Assembly (NCBI GenBank): GCA_963577065.1
Contig: CAUYXJ010000039.1
Coordinates: forward strand, 1-27,375
Source: CAUYXJ01 sp963577065
GTDB lineage: Bacteria; Chloroflexota; Dehalococcoidia; Tepidiformales; Tepidiformaceae
Length of the DNA: 27,375 bases
Reading direction: 5' to 3'
Part shown: piece after piece, positions 1-6,531 of the stretch
Numbering within the stretch: the stretch's first letter is position 1
Layout of the letters: each line of letters starts with the position of its first letter
Position numbers and translations under genes: made by a program
The notes under the pieces: model-generated
The model's input: only the letters and a program-made list of their open reading frames with translations
Databases searched by the model: none
Told to the model about the DNA's origin: nothing

Positions 1-1
1 C

Positions 2-337
2 GCTGGCTACTCCAGTGCCTCGTCCGCCCACCGGGCCGTAAAGGCCGAGTTAGACGCGCTCCCGCGCGAGAACGCCGAGGCCGTGCGGACAATGGAGCTG
101 GCTCGGCTCGACGCCATGCTTTCCGCGTTGGACGACAAGATTGAGGCGGGCGACACCAAGGCCATCGGCACCGCCCTTCGCATCATGGACCGGAGGGCGA
201 AGTACCTGGGGCTCGACGGCCCGATCAAGATCGACATGCGCCAACGGATCATCGACGAAGCTCACCGACTGGGCTTGGACGAAGCCGAGATGCTCGCCGC
301 CGCCGAAGAAATTCTGCGCGAGGGTACCTGGGACTAG
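2..337 (+). CDS. phage small-terminase-like / HTH protein, 5'-truncated by window edge
   Basis: The frame is open from base 2, so the N-terminus lies outside the window. An internal GTG at 83 is possible but would drop conserved-looking upstream sequence (a GYSS...HRAVKAEL-type stretch). The visible part is about 111 residues, mostly helical and charged. It contains an ELARLDAM...GDTKAIG..LRIMDRRAKYLGLDGP pattern that I recognise from phage proteins annotated as small terminase subunits or terminase-associated HTH proteins, where RIMERRAxLLGLDAP is typical. In a phage it would help recognise packaging sites. Here it is followed after about 100 bases by an integrase remnant and a tRNA, so it is probably residual cargo of an integrated element. 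The family assignment rests on pattern memory only. Confidence 0.55.
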   Translation, partial: AGYSSASSAHRAVKAELDALPRENAEAVRTMELARLDAMLSALDDKIEAGDTKAIGTALRIMDRRAKYLGLDGPIKIDMRQRIIDEAHRLGLDEAEMLAAAEEILREGTWD

Positions 338-439
338 GCCGACCTCAGGGGGCCAGACGCGCAAGAGGGCGCGCTACGCGCCTTCCACGCGGCCGACCGG
401 GGGGGTCGTCAGACGGATGGCGTAGGCCGGGCGAAGTGA

Positions 440-727
440 CTCTGGACTGGCAGCGCGCCGATCCACCCCGACGGCTTCTCGAATCGCTTCGACCGTTTAG
501 TGGCGGGCTCTGGGCTCCCTCGCATCACGGTGCACGACCTACGCCACACGCATGCCACGCTTGCGCTCCAGGCGGGCGTGAACCCGAAGGTGGTGAGCGA
601 GCGACTCGGCCACTCCACCGTCGCCTTGACGCTGGACACTTATTCACACGTTGGCGCCGCCCTTGAGGAAGACGCCGCCGAACGCGTCGCATCGCTCGTA
701 TTCAGTCGAGGCGGGACAGGGCGTTAG
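440..727 (+). pseudogene. tyrosine recombinase (phage integrase), C-terminal remnant
   Basis: The frame opens after a TGA at 437-439 and runs to TAG at 725-727. It encodes only the end of a tyrosine integrase catalytic domain: the HDLRHTHATL box (Arg and His of the active site), then ERLGHSTVALTLDTYSH (second His and the nucleophilic Tyr in the DTYSH context). The expected N-terminal core-binding and SAM-like domains and the first catalytic Arg are missing. Residues upstream of the first box (HPDGFSNRFDRLVAGSGLPRI) still read as integrase, so the break is near 440. No credible start codon with a ribosome binding site exists; the GTG at 500 would give 75 residues. It ends about 60 bases from the 3' end of a tRNA gene, the usual arrangement for an element integrated into a tRNA. 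Confidence 0.8.
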
Positions 728-788
728 CAAATCCGTTAGCAAACGCGAGCGCGGCGCTCGTCGCCAACCGCTCTGGGCCTATGAAAGC

Positions 789-864
789 TGGTGGAGCTGG
801 GGGGATTCGAACCCCCTACCTTCTGACTGCCAGTCAGACGCTCTCCCAATTGAGCTACAGCCCC
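789..864 (-). tRNA. tRNA-Ala (anticodon GGC)
   Basis: Read on the minus strand this is a complete 76-nt cloverleaf: acceptor GGGGCTG/CAGCTCC, D arm GCTC-loop-GAGC, anticodon stem TCTGA/TCAGA with loop CTGGCAG (anticodon GGC), and T arm GGGGG-TTCGAAT-CCCCC. The 3' CCA is encoded (bases 789-791). The acceptor has the G3:U70 wobble pair that identifies alanine tRNAs, which agrees with the anticodon. A TACGAT hexamer at 880-875, about 10 bases upstream of the 5' end, could be the -10 element. The 3' end faces the integrase remnant, so the gene probably served as the attachment site. Confidence 0.96.
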
Positions 865-1215
865 AGCGCTCGCGATCGTAGCAGCAGCCGCCCCAGTGGG
901 CAGCAAATCGTTGCGGGCCGCCGTCCGCGCTCGGGGCCGATGCGGCCACGCACACGCGGCTCTCCGAGCCCGCTTGGCAGATCGCGCCGTATCAGCCAAG
1001 GCCGTGCGTAATCTGGCACCCGTGCCGGCGGGTCGCGAGCAGCCGATACGGAGCGCGTCCCGCTCCCGCGGTTGAGTGGATGGTGACTGACGGTCCGGAC
1101 GGCCCGATGCGTGAACAAATGGGTGCCAACGCGTGAGCCCAGGGCGTACACTGAGAAGCGGTGGGGTGTCGACCGTTCTCGCGTCGGCTGCCTTTGTTTG
1201 TACGGGGAGAGTTTG
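865..1215. other. 351-base intergenic region, no gene supported
   Basis: It lies between the 5' end of the tRNA and the first plus-strand gene. It probably carries the tRNA promoter (TACGAT at 880-875, minus strand; no convincing -35). A possible -10 hexamer (TACACT, 1145-1150) precedes the gene at 1216, also without a clear -35. Open frames crossing it are overlapped by the tRNA or lack start signals. I see no repeat, terminator or RNA structure that I can defend. Confidence 0.4.
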
Positions 1216-1632
1216 ATGCGAGCCGAGACGAATGACGTCGCCTTCCGCCTCCTCCTGGCTCTCGGCGAGAGCTGGGACGCTCTCCAGCGGGTTGCCATCG
1301 ACCCCTCGGCGAAGGGGCTCCATCTCACGAAGGAGTACCTCGGCGGGTACACCCGCTTCTGCGCCGGCACGTCGACCACCCCGCGCCTGATCGTGGAGTG
1401 GAACGAGTCGACCCGGCACCTGCGTGTGCTGCGCTGCCACGAGTGGACGGGCTTCGAGGCAACGATCTCGAGCACGGTCGCGTACGTACGCGAAATGGCA
1501 CGTGATCACGGCATCAGCGAGACCATCGACGACCTTTTCCTGCGCGCCTGCCAAGAGCCGAACCAGCCCGCGCGGCGAACTGTCGTTGCGGGCGCGCTGG
1601 GCGAGCCCGAGCCGGTGCGCAAACGGGCCTAG
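1216..1632 (+). CDS. hypothetical protein, 138 aa
   Basis: I do not recognise this family. The ATG at 1216 is chosen because a GGGGAGAG ribosome binding site lies just upstream. The open frame extends to 1111, but that part lacks a ribosome binding site and reads like non-coding sequence. The product is soluble with no signal peptide or membrane segment. An N-terminal helical part (VAFRLLLALGESWDALQRVA) is followed by a region with beta-strand character (TPRLIVEWNESTRHLRVLRC), a helix (VAYVREMARDHGISETIDDLF) and a basic, Pro-rich tail. Cysteines are at about residues 51, 74 and 112, without a metal-binding pattern. It is a single gene between the tRNA and the lipoprotein gene, at the edge of the mobile-element remnant, so it may be resident or imported. 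Confidence 0.6.
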   Translation: MRAETNDVAFRLLLALGESWDALQRVAIDPSAKGLHLTKEYLGGYTRFCAGTSTTPRLIVEWNESTRHLRVLRCHEWTGFEATISSTVAYVREMARDHGISETIDDLFLRACQEPNQPARRTVVAGALGEPEPVRKRA

Positions 1633-1786
1633 CGCGAGTCCGAGCCCCCCGCTTCGAGCCCCTTTTCGGCCGATCTCCAGCCTCTTGTTAACGTGGTCGA
1701 AAACCTCCGCAAAATCTTGCCCGCAGAGCCACTTTTGGCCCGACTGTTCGTCCGAACGCCCGTAGTCTCGGAAATGGCTAAGGACG

Positions 1787-2260
1787 ATGATGGGATCGCG
1801 CGGAAGCTCAGCATTGGCACTCGTCCCCAGCAGCTTCGCCCTGGTGCTCATTGCGGTGGTGGTGCTCCTCGCCGGTTGCGGCGCGGCTGAGGACGGGCGG
1901 TCGGTCGGTCGGTCGGTCGAAGGGACGATCGTCCCGCGGACCGGAGGCACGCACGGCCACGAGCCACTCTCGCACGCACAGATGGAGGCGGTCCTCGAAG
2001 TGGCGGGCTGGCCGGAGGAAGCACGCAGTCAGGCGCTCCGCGTGGCCGGCTGCGAAAGCGCCTGGAATCCAGGCATCCGCGGGGATGCGGGGGAATGGGG
2101 TCTCTTCCAGATCCACCCCTCGCACCGTTGGCGGTTCCAGTCCCTCTTCGGCGAACTCGCCGACCCACTAAGCCCGGTGCAGAACGCCGTCGTCGCACGC
2201 CAGATCTGGGCCGACGAAGCCTGGGACCCCTGGACCTGCCAACCGGACCCACGCTACTAG
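1787..2260 (+). CDS. lysozyme/SLT-like lipoprotein
   Basis: The 157-residue product begins with a lipoprotein signal peptide: a hydrophobic stretch at residues 17-28 ending in LLAGC, with Cys31 as the lipidation site. After a short linker the C-terminal domain resembles the lytic transglycosylase (SLT/lysozyme-like) fold. Glu90 in the GCESAWNP motif is the likely catalytic acid, followed by GEWGLFQIHPSH (residues 102-113), which matches the GxxGLxQ box of these enzymes. It probably cleaves peptidoglycan while tethered to the membrane surface. Two ATGs (1787, 1790) follow an AAGGA at 1779-1783; the spacing slightly favours 1790. A GGTC tandem repeat encodes the GRSVGRSV linker. The domain is short (about 90 residues), so activity is inferred from motifs only. 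Confidence 0.78.
   Translation: MMGSRGSSALALVPSSFALVLIAVVVLLAGCGAAEDGRSVGRSVEGTIVPRTGGTHGHEPLSHAQMEAVLEVAGWPEEARSQALRVAGCESAWNPGIRGDAGEWGLFQIHPSHRWRFQSLFGELADPLSPVQNAVVARQIWADEAWDPWTCQPDPRY
1899..1918 (+). repeat. GGTC tetranucleotide tandem repeat (5 units) inside coding sequence
   Basis: Five perfect GGTC units lie in the linker of the lipoprotein gene, right after the lipobox. Because the unit is not a multiple of three, loss or gain of one copy would frameshift the enzymatic domain. This is the architecture of a contingency locus, though five copies is few. Confidence 0.7.
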
Positions 2261-2278
2261 CGCGCACCGACTGCTAGA

Positions 2279-2298
2279 GTGGCCGCGCCTGCGGCCAC
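2279..2298 (+). promoter_or_regulatory. perfect 8-bp hairpin between lipoprotein and phosphotransferase genes
   Basis: GTGGCCGC and GCGGCCAC form a perfect 8-bp stem around a four-base GCCT loop, 18 bases after the lipoprotein stop codon and 26 bases before the next start. No T tract follows, so it is not a canonical intrinsic terminator. It could be a weak terminator, an RNA-stabilising 3' structure or a protein-binding palindrome. Confidence 0.45.
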
Positions 2299-2324
2299 AG
2301 CCGAGGCCTTGCGGACAGGGATCG

Positions 2325-3371
2325 ATGGCGGACAACGCGATCACGGCAGACGGCGCCGAGGCCTACCTCACGCAGCGGCTCGCCCCCGCGACCGTCCGCG
2401 TTCACGAAATCGCCAAGTTCCCGCGCGGGGTCTCCCGGGAGACCTGGCTCATCCGCGCGAGCGTGACCGCGGCGGGCATCGAGCGGGAACAGGGGTTCTC
2501 GCTGCGACGCGACCTTCCCGGAGGAGCGGTCCAGCCGTACCCCCTGCGCGAGGAATACGAGGTCTACCGGCGGCTCGAAGGGAGTGCCATCCCCGCCGCC
2601 CGGGCGCTCTGGTACGAGTCCGCACCGGGCGAGCCGATCGCCGGCCCGGACTTCTACGTACGGGAGCGGATTGAGGGCGATTGGGAGGTCCCGCATTTCT
2701 CCGATCCCGACCCGCGTTATGACGAGCTACGCATCGACGCCTCCAAGGAGCACCTGCGCAAGCTCGCGCTCGTCCATACCTGCGACTGGCGGGCGCTGGG
2801 CTTCGACGAGATCTTCGATCCGCCGCCGAGCACCGAGGCCTGCGCCACGCACGCAGTCGACCGCCTGGCGCGAACGCTCGCGCGTTATCAGATCGAGCCC
2901 CTGCCGGCCGTCACGGAGGCGTTGGAGTGGTTACGTGAACAGGCGCCCAGGAACGCCCCTCGTATCTCGCTGCTGAAGGGCACGAACGGGCACGGCGAAG
3001 AGATCTTCCGGGACGGTGAGATCGTCGGGCTGAGCGACTGGGAGGAAGCCTCGCTCGGTGATCCCGCGTTCGACTTCGCCCACACGCAGGAGTTTCTGCC
3101 GGGCGAGCCGGGCTGGGCGGACGGCAGCTTCGGCACGCGCGCGGCACTCGACTATTACGAGAGCGTGAGCGGAATCCACGTCGAACTCGCCAGCCTCGCC
3201 TACTACCGCATTCTGCGGTCGCTCGAGGTGGTGCTGTTCTCGCACCACGCCGCGCTCCCGCTTGTCGCGGGCACGGATCTGATGGCACGCCTGGGGTGGG
3301 TCGCCACCGAGATGCTCTACGTCGGCCAGACCGGACTGGCGCGCGCCGCCGGCATCCTCGACGAGGACTAG
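2325..3371 (+). CDS. phosphotransferase (APH/choline kinase-fold) family protein with altered catalytic loop
   Basis: The 348-residue product has the layout of the aminoglycoside phosphotransferase superfamily. There is an N-lobe with a FSLRRDLPGG strand (Arg61/Arg62 where the ATP-binding Lys region lies) and a helix REEYEVYRRLEG. The hinge is PDFYVRERIEG (residues 108-118). A C-lobe has the metal-binding SDWEEASLGDPAFDFA box (residues 237-252). In ordinary members the catalytic loop reads HGDxxxxN; here the equivalent (residues 218-226) reads KGTNGHGEE, so the catalytic Asp, the preceding His and the Asn are all absent. I have a vague memory of a subfamily with this KGTNGxGEE loop, so it may be a conserved variant rather than decay. 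The substrate is unknown, and nothing in the neighbours indicates resistance. The ATG at 2325 follows an AGGGA with short spacing. Confidence 0.75.
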   Translation: MADNAITADGAEAYLTQRLAPATVRVHEIAKFPRGVSRETWLIRASVTAAGIEREQGFSLRRDLPGGAVQPYPLREEYEVYRRLEGSAIPAARALWYESAPGEPIAGPDFYVRERIEGDWEVPHFSDPDPRYDELRIDASKEHLRKLALVHTCDWRALGFDEIFDPPPSTEACATHAVDRLARTLARYQIEPLPAVTEALEWLREQAPRNAPRISLLKGTNGHGEEIFRDGEIVGLSDWEEASLGDPAFDFAHTQEFLPGEPGWADGSFGTRAALDYYESVSGIHVELASLAYYRILRSLEVVLFSHHAALPLVAGTDLMARLGWVATEMLYVGQTGLARAAGILDED

Positions 3372-3456
3372 GCCCCCAAGAGTTCGGCCGCGACCACCAA
3401 GCGGGGCCGGTGGCAGACTGCACCTGCGGCATGAGCCCAAGCCGCGGAGGTGAGTG

Positions 3457-4215
3457 ATGCGCAGCGAAGAGCGACTCCAACAAATCGAGCGGCGGACGGA
3501 GCTGCCGTTGCTCGCGCTCGCGTTACTCATGATCCCGCTCCTGCTCCTGCCGCTCACCGTCGACCTTTCGCCGCGCTGGGAGCGCTGGTTCTTCGTGGCG
3601 GACTGGCTCATCTGGGCAGCGTTCGCGGCTGACTTCGGGCTCAAGCTCGCGGTGGCCCCGCACCCCCTCGCCTACACCCGCAGCCACTGGCTCGAAGCCG
3701 CAATGGTCGTGCTGCCCTTCCTCCGGCCGTTGCGCGCCGCCCGGCTCCTGCGGTTGGCACGGGTAGCGGTCGTGCTGGGTCTGAACGTGGGCCTCGTGCA
3801 GTCGCTCTTCCGGCAGCGGGGAAGCGGCTTCATCGTCGCCTGCCTGCTCATCGCGGTGGTGGGCGGGGGCACGCTGGCCTTCCTCGCCGAGCGCCAGTCG
3901 GAGGGGGCGAATATCACCTCACTCGGCGATTCCATCTGGTGGGCGTTGGTGACCATGACCACCGTCGGCTACGGCGAGCACTACCCGACAACTGTCCTCG
4001 GACGAACGGTGGCGATCCTGCTCATGCTCTTCGGTATCGCCGCGTTGTCCGTTGCGACGGCCTCGATCGCGGCGCTGCTGGTCCGCGATCAAGAGCAGCT
4101 GGAGCTCACCGACGTGGTCGCAAAGCTCGAACGGCAGGAGGAACGCTTCGGCGATCAGCTGGAGGCCATTCGCAACCAGCTCGCGGAGATCCAGGCGTCC
4201 ACGCAGCGGCGCTGA
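3457..4215 (+). CDS. voltage-gated-type potassium channel
   Basis: The 252-residue protein has the six-helix plan of the voltage-gated ion channel family. Hydrophobic segments lie at about residues 16-36, 44-66 and 78-90. An S4-like helix has Arg every third residue (Arg90, 93, 96, 99, 102). S5 is at about 122-145, then a pore helix (SIWWALVTM), the selectivity filter TTVGYGE (168-174), and S6 at about 183-208. Glu174 replaces the more common Asp after GYG. A charged amphipathic C-terminal tail (about 211-248) is probably a tetramerising coiled coil. It should conduct K+ across the cytoplasmic membrane. The ATG at 3457 is preferred over the GTG at 3454 because GGAGG (3446-3450) sits six bases before it. 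It appears to be its own unit; the next gene begins 69 bases later. Confidence 0.9.
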   Translation: MRSEERLQQIERRTELPLLALALLMIPLLLLPLTVDLSPRWERWFFVADWLIWAAFAADFGLKLAVAPHPLAYTRSHWLEAAMVVLPFLRPLRAARLLRLARVAVVLGLNVGLVQSLFRQRGSGFIVACLLIAVVGGGTLAFLAERQSEGANITSLGDSIWWALVTMTTVGYGEHYPTTVLGRTVAILLMLFGIAALSVATASIAALLVRDQEQLELTDVVAKLERQEERFGDQLEAIRNQLAEIQASTQRR

Positions 4216-4284
4216 GCGATCCTCGGCGTTCCTGCGCCCGGATCTGGGTTGGAGGGGTCGCGCCAACCTGTCGAATCTCAAGGC

Positions 4285-6528
4285 ATGCGCTTTCCCCGGT
4301 TGGCGTTGCTCCTGGGCCTTACGGCCGCCTTCACGCTCGCCCTTGGGGTCGGCACCGAGGACGCACGTGCGGCCTCACCGGACGATCAGCTGAGCGCCTC
4401 GCAGAGCTACTACACCCTCGACGTCGAGGCCGGCGCGGCGAACGTACGCGTAGAGATCACGGTGCAACCGGCCGGCGCGCGCCTCGATGAAGTCTGGCTC
4501 TGGGCGATGCCCGTCGCGGAGGACATCGTCGTCACCCTCCACGGCGAACCGCTGGCGACCGAGGTCACGGCGGACAGCAGCGGATCGGGCTCGCCCACGG
4601 TCGTGCTGGCCACGCTCCCGGAGCCGCTTCTGGGCAAGAACCGCCTCGACCTCGAGATGACGTACACGGCGCCCCCGCAGGAGAGCGCGGGGGTGTTCAT
4701 GGAGCCGGGGATCATGGAGCTCTCCTTCGTCAGCCAAGGGGCGGGTTCGTTCGTGTTCTTCGATCTCCCGGTGGAGGCCGATAACTACATCGACCCGGGG
4801 TGCCTGCGAACCACCGACCAGCCCCCCGCCCTCGCCGAGACGGGCTATGAGCGCTGGGTCTGTGGCGAAACGGTTCTGCTCGCGCTCAGCGCCGACCAGC
4901 CAGCATTGTTGAACAAGTGTGCGAGCCTCGACGACAGCTGCCGCCAGCGCCTGTTCCCCGATCCCCTCTCGGGGTTTGTGCAGTCCATCACCGACGAGGC
5001 CAAGCGCGGAGTGCTCGAGGCCCAGGTCCAGCTGAAGGAGTTCAATGTCACGCTCACGTTGAAGTACTTCCTCAGCGACGCTGAGTGGGCGGGCCGGCAG
5101 TTCGAGATCGCGCAGCAGGCCCTGCCCCTGCTCGAAGACACCTTCGGCTGGGCCTACCCCCGAGACACGCTGCTGATCCGTGAATCGCGCCACATCGCCC
5201 TGATCGGCGCAGCCGGAATCGCCTTCCCCACGGAAGGCGAAGTGCTGCTCTCCAACTGGATCGGAGGCGTCGACGAGGAGGTGACGATCCACGAACTCGC
5301 CCACCAATGGGCGGGGTTCAACCTGGCCGATCCCTGGCCCTGGGAGGGGCTCGCGGAATACGGCACCCGCGTGGTCGCGCCCGCACTCGCAGTCGAACCG
5401 CGGGACTGGGGCTGGGAGCTCTCCGGCTACACGGACCCGCTTGCGACGTGGTGGCGAAGCTCCGAGGTGTTCGACGCTACCTACTGGTACGGGCGTTCGG
5501 CCGCGTTCTGGTTCGCCTATGCGGACGCCGTGGGTGGCCCCGCGGCGATGGGGCTGGTCCTGGCGAGCATGAACAACGATCCGGAGCGTCTGCCCCTCGA
5601 CGGCCGCTGGTTCCTGGACGCCGGGGAGCGTGTTTCCGGAGCGAATCTCGACGAGCTCTTCCTCGATTGGGTCTGGGTCACGGTCACCACCCGGCCCATC
5701 CTCGAAGAACGCCGCGCTGCTCACGACGCCGTCACACCGCTCCGAACGCGGGCCGCGGAACTCGGCTTCGCCGCGCTCCCCCGCGAGATTCAGGCCGATC
5801 TCGACCTTTGGGTCTTCGGCGGCGTGGCCGGCGATGTCGCCGAGGCGAACGCCCTCCTGGACGCGTACCTCGCGATGCAGGTCCTGGCGGATGCGGCAGG
5901 TTTGCCGCGGAGCGAAGCAGTGCACGCCGCGTGGGCGGATGACACGCTCGCGGCGACCCGAACCGTGATCGCTATCCAGCGGAACGCAATCAATGCGATT
6001 GCGGCCTCAGCGTCCACGCTCAGCGACGAGCCGGACGGCTCGCCGGCAATCGCGCTTCTGGATGAGGCCCGCACCCGCTACGCCGCGGGGGACCTCCAGG
6101 AGGCCTCGCGCCTGGCATCTGAGGCTGTCGCGGGGGTCATCAACCGGGCAGCGGCGGCGGCCATGATCGCGCTCGCTGAGCGGACCGAGGCCGAGTTCAC
6201 GTCGAACGTCCTGCGCAAGGTGGGCTTGTTCCTCGAAGACCCAGGCGGCGACCTCGCCGCCGCCCAGGCCGCCCTCGCCGAGGGCGACAGCCTAAGCGCG
6301 CTGGGCGCCGCCACTCGAGCCGTCGAGGCCTGGGACGGCGCCCAGAACCGCGGCCTCCAGCGACTGGCGCTCACCGCCGCGATCCTCTGCGGGCTCTCGG
6401 TCGGGGGCTGGTGGCTGTTGCAGCGCCGAGGCGGAGCGAAGCCAGACGGCCCCCGCGCGGGCGATGTCCGCCACTACCTCGGGCAGAAGAAGGAACCCGG
6501 CGGCTGGCGCAACTGGGAGAACTCCTAG
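4285..6528 (+). CDS. membrane-anchored gluzincin (M1-like) metallopeptidase
   Basis: The 747-residue protein starts with a signal peptide (MRFPRLALLLGL..., about residues 1-30, AxA-type cleavage near ARAAS). A beta-rich N-terminal region as in M1 aminopeptidases follows. The zinc site is HELAHQW (His336, Glu337, His340) with WEGLAEY downstream, so Glu354 is the likely third ligand. The spacing HExxH-x13-E is shorter than the x18 of classical M1 enzymes. A helical C-terminal region follows. One transmembrane helix (about 694-712) is followed by a 35-residue basic tail, so the catalytic part should be outside and the C-terminus cytoplasmic. The substrate is unknown. I chose the ATG at 4285 because it begins the signal peptide; an upstream in-frame GTG-type start would bury it. 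The stop is three bases from the convergent accDA stop. Confidence 0.82.
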   Translation: MRFPRLALLLGLTAAFTLALGVGTEDARAASPDDQLSASQSYYTLDVEAGAANVRVEITVQPAGARLDEVWLWAMPVAEDIVVTLHGEPLATEVTADSSGSGSPTVVLATLPEPLLGKNRLDLEMTYTAPPQESAGVFMEPGIMELSFVSQGAGSFVFFDLPVEADNYIDPGCLRTTDQPPALAETGYERWVCGETVLLALSADQPALLNKCASLDDSCRQRLFPDPLSGFVQSITDEAKRGVLEAQVQLKEFNVTLTLKYFLSDAEWAGRQFEIAQQALPLLEDTFGWAYPRDTLLIRESRHIALIGAAGIAFPTEGEVLLSNWIGGVDEEVTIHELAHQWAGFNLADPWPWEGLAEYGTRVVAPALAVEPRDWGWELSGYTDPLATWWRSSEVFDATYWYGRSAAFWFAYADAVGGPAAMGLVLASMNNDPERLPLDGRWFLDAGERVSGANLDELFLDWVWVTVTTRPILEERRAAHDAVTPLRTRAAELGFAALPREIQADLDLWVFGGVAGDVAEANALLDAYLAMQVLADAAGLPRSEAVHAAWADDTLAATRTVIAIQRNAINAIAASASTLSDEPDGSPAIALLDEARTRYAAGDLQEASRLASEAVAGVINRAAAAAMIALAERTEAEFTSNVLRKVGLFLEDPGGDLAAAQAALAEGDSLSALGAATRAVEAWDGAQNRGLQRLALTAAILCGLSVGGWWLLQRRGGAKPDGPRAGDVRHYLGQKKEPGGWRNWENS

Positions 6529-6531
6529 CGG

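Noticed and set aside
736..1950. 404-codon minus-strand open frame
   Set aside because: It contains the tRNA-Ala gene and antisense parts of two plus-strand genes, is rich in Arg/Pro/Ser repeats, and shows no domain.
2279..2298. Intrinsic terminator
   Set aside because: The stem is perfect but no T tract follows, so it is kept only as an unassigned hairpin.
4375..5925. 516-codon minus-strand open frame
   Set aside because: It is antisense to the metallopeptidase, which has a signal peptide, zinc motif and membrane anchor.
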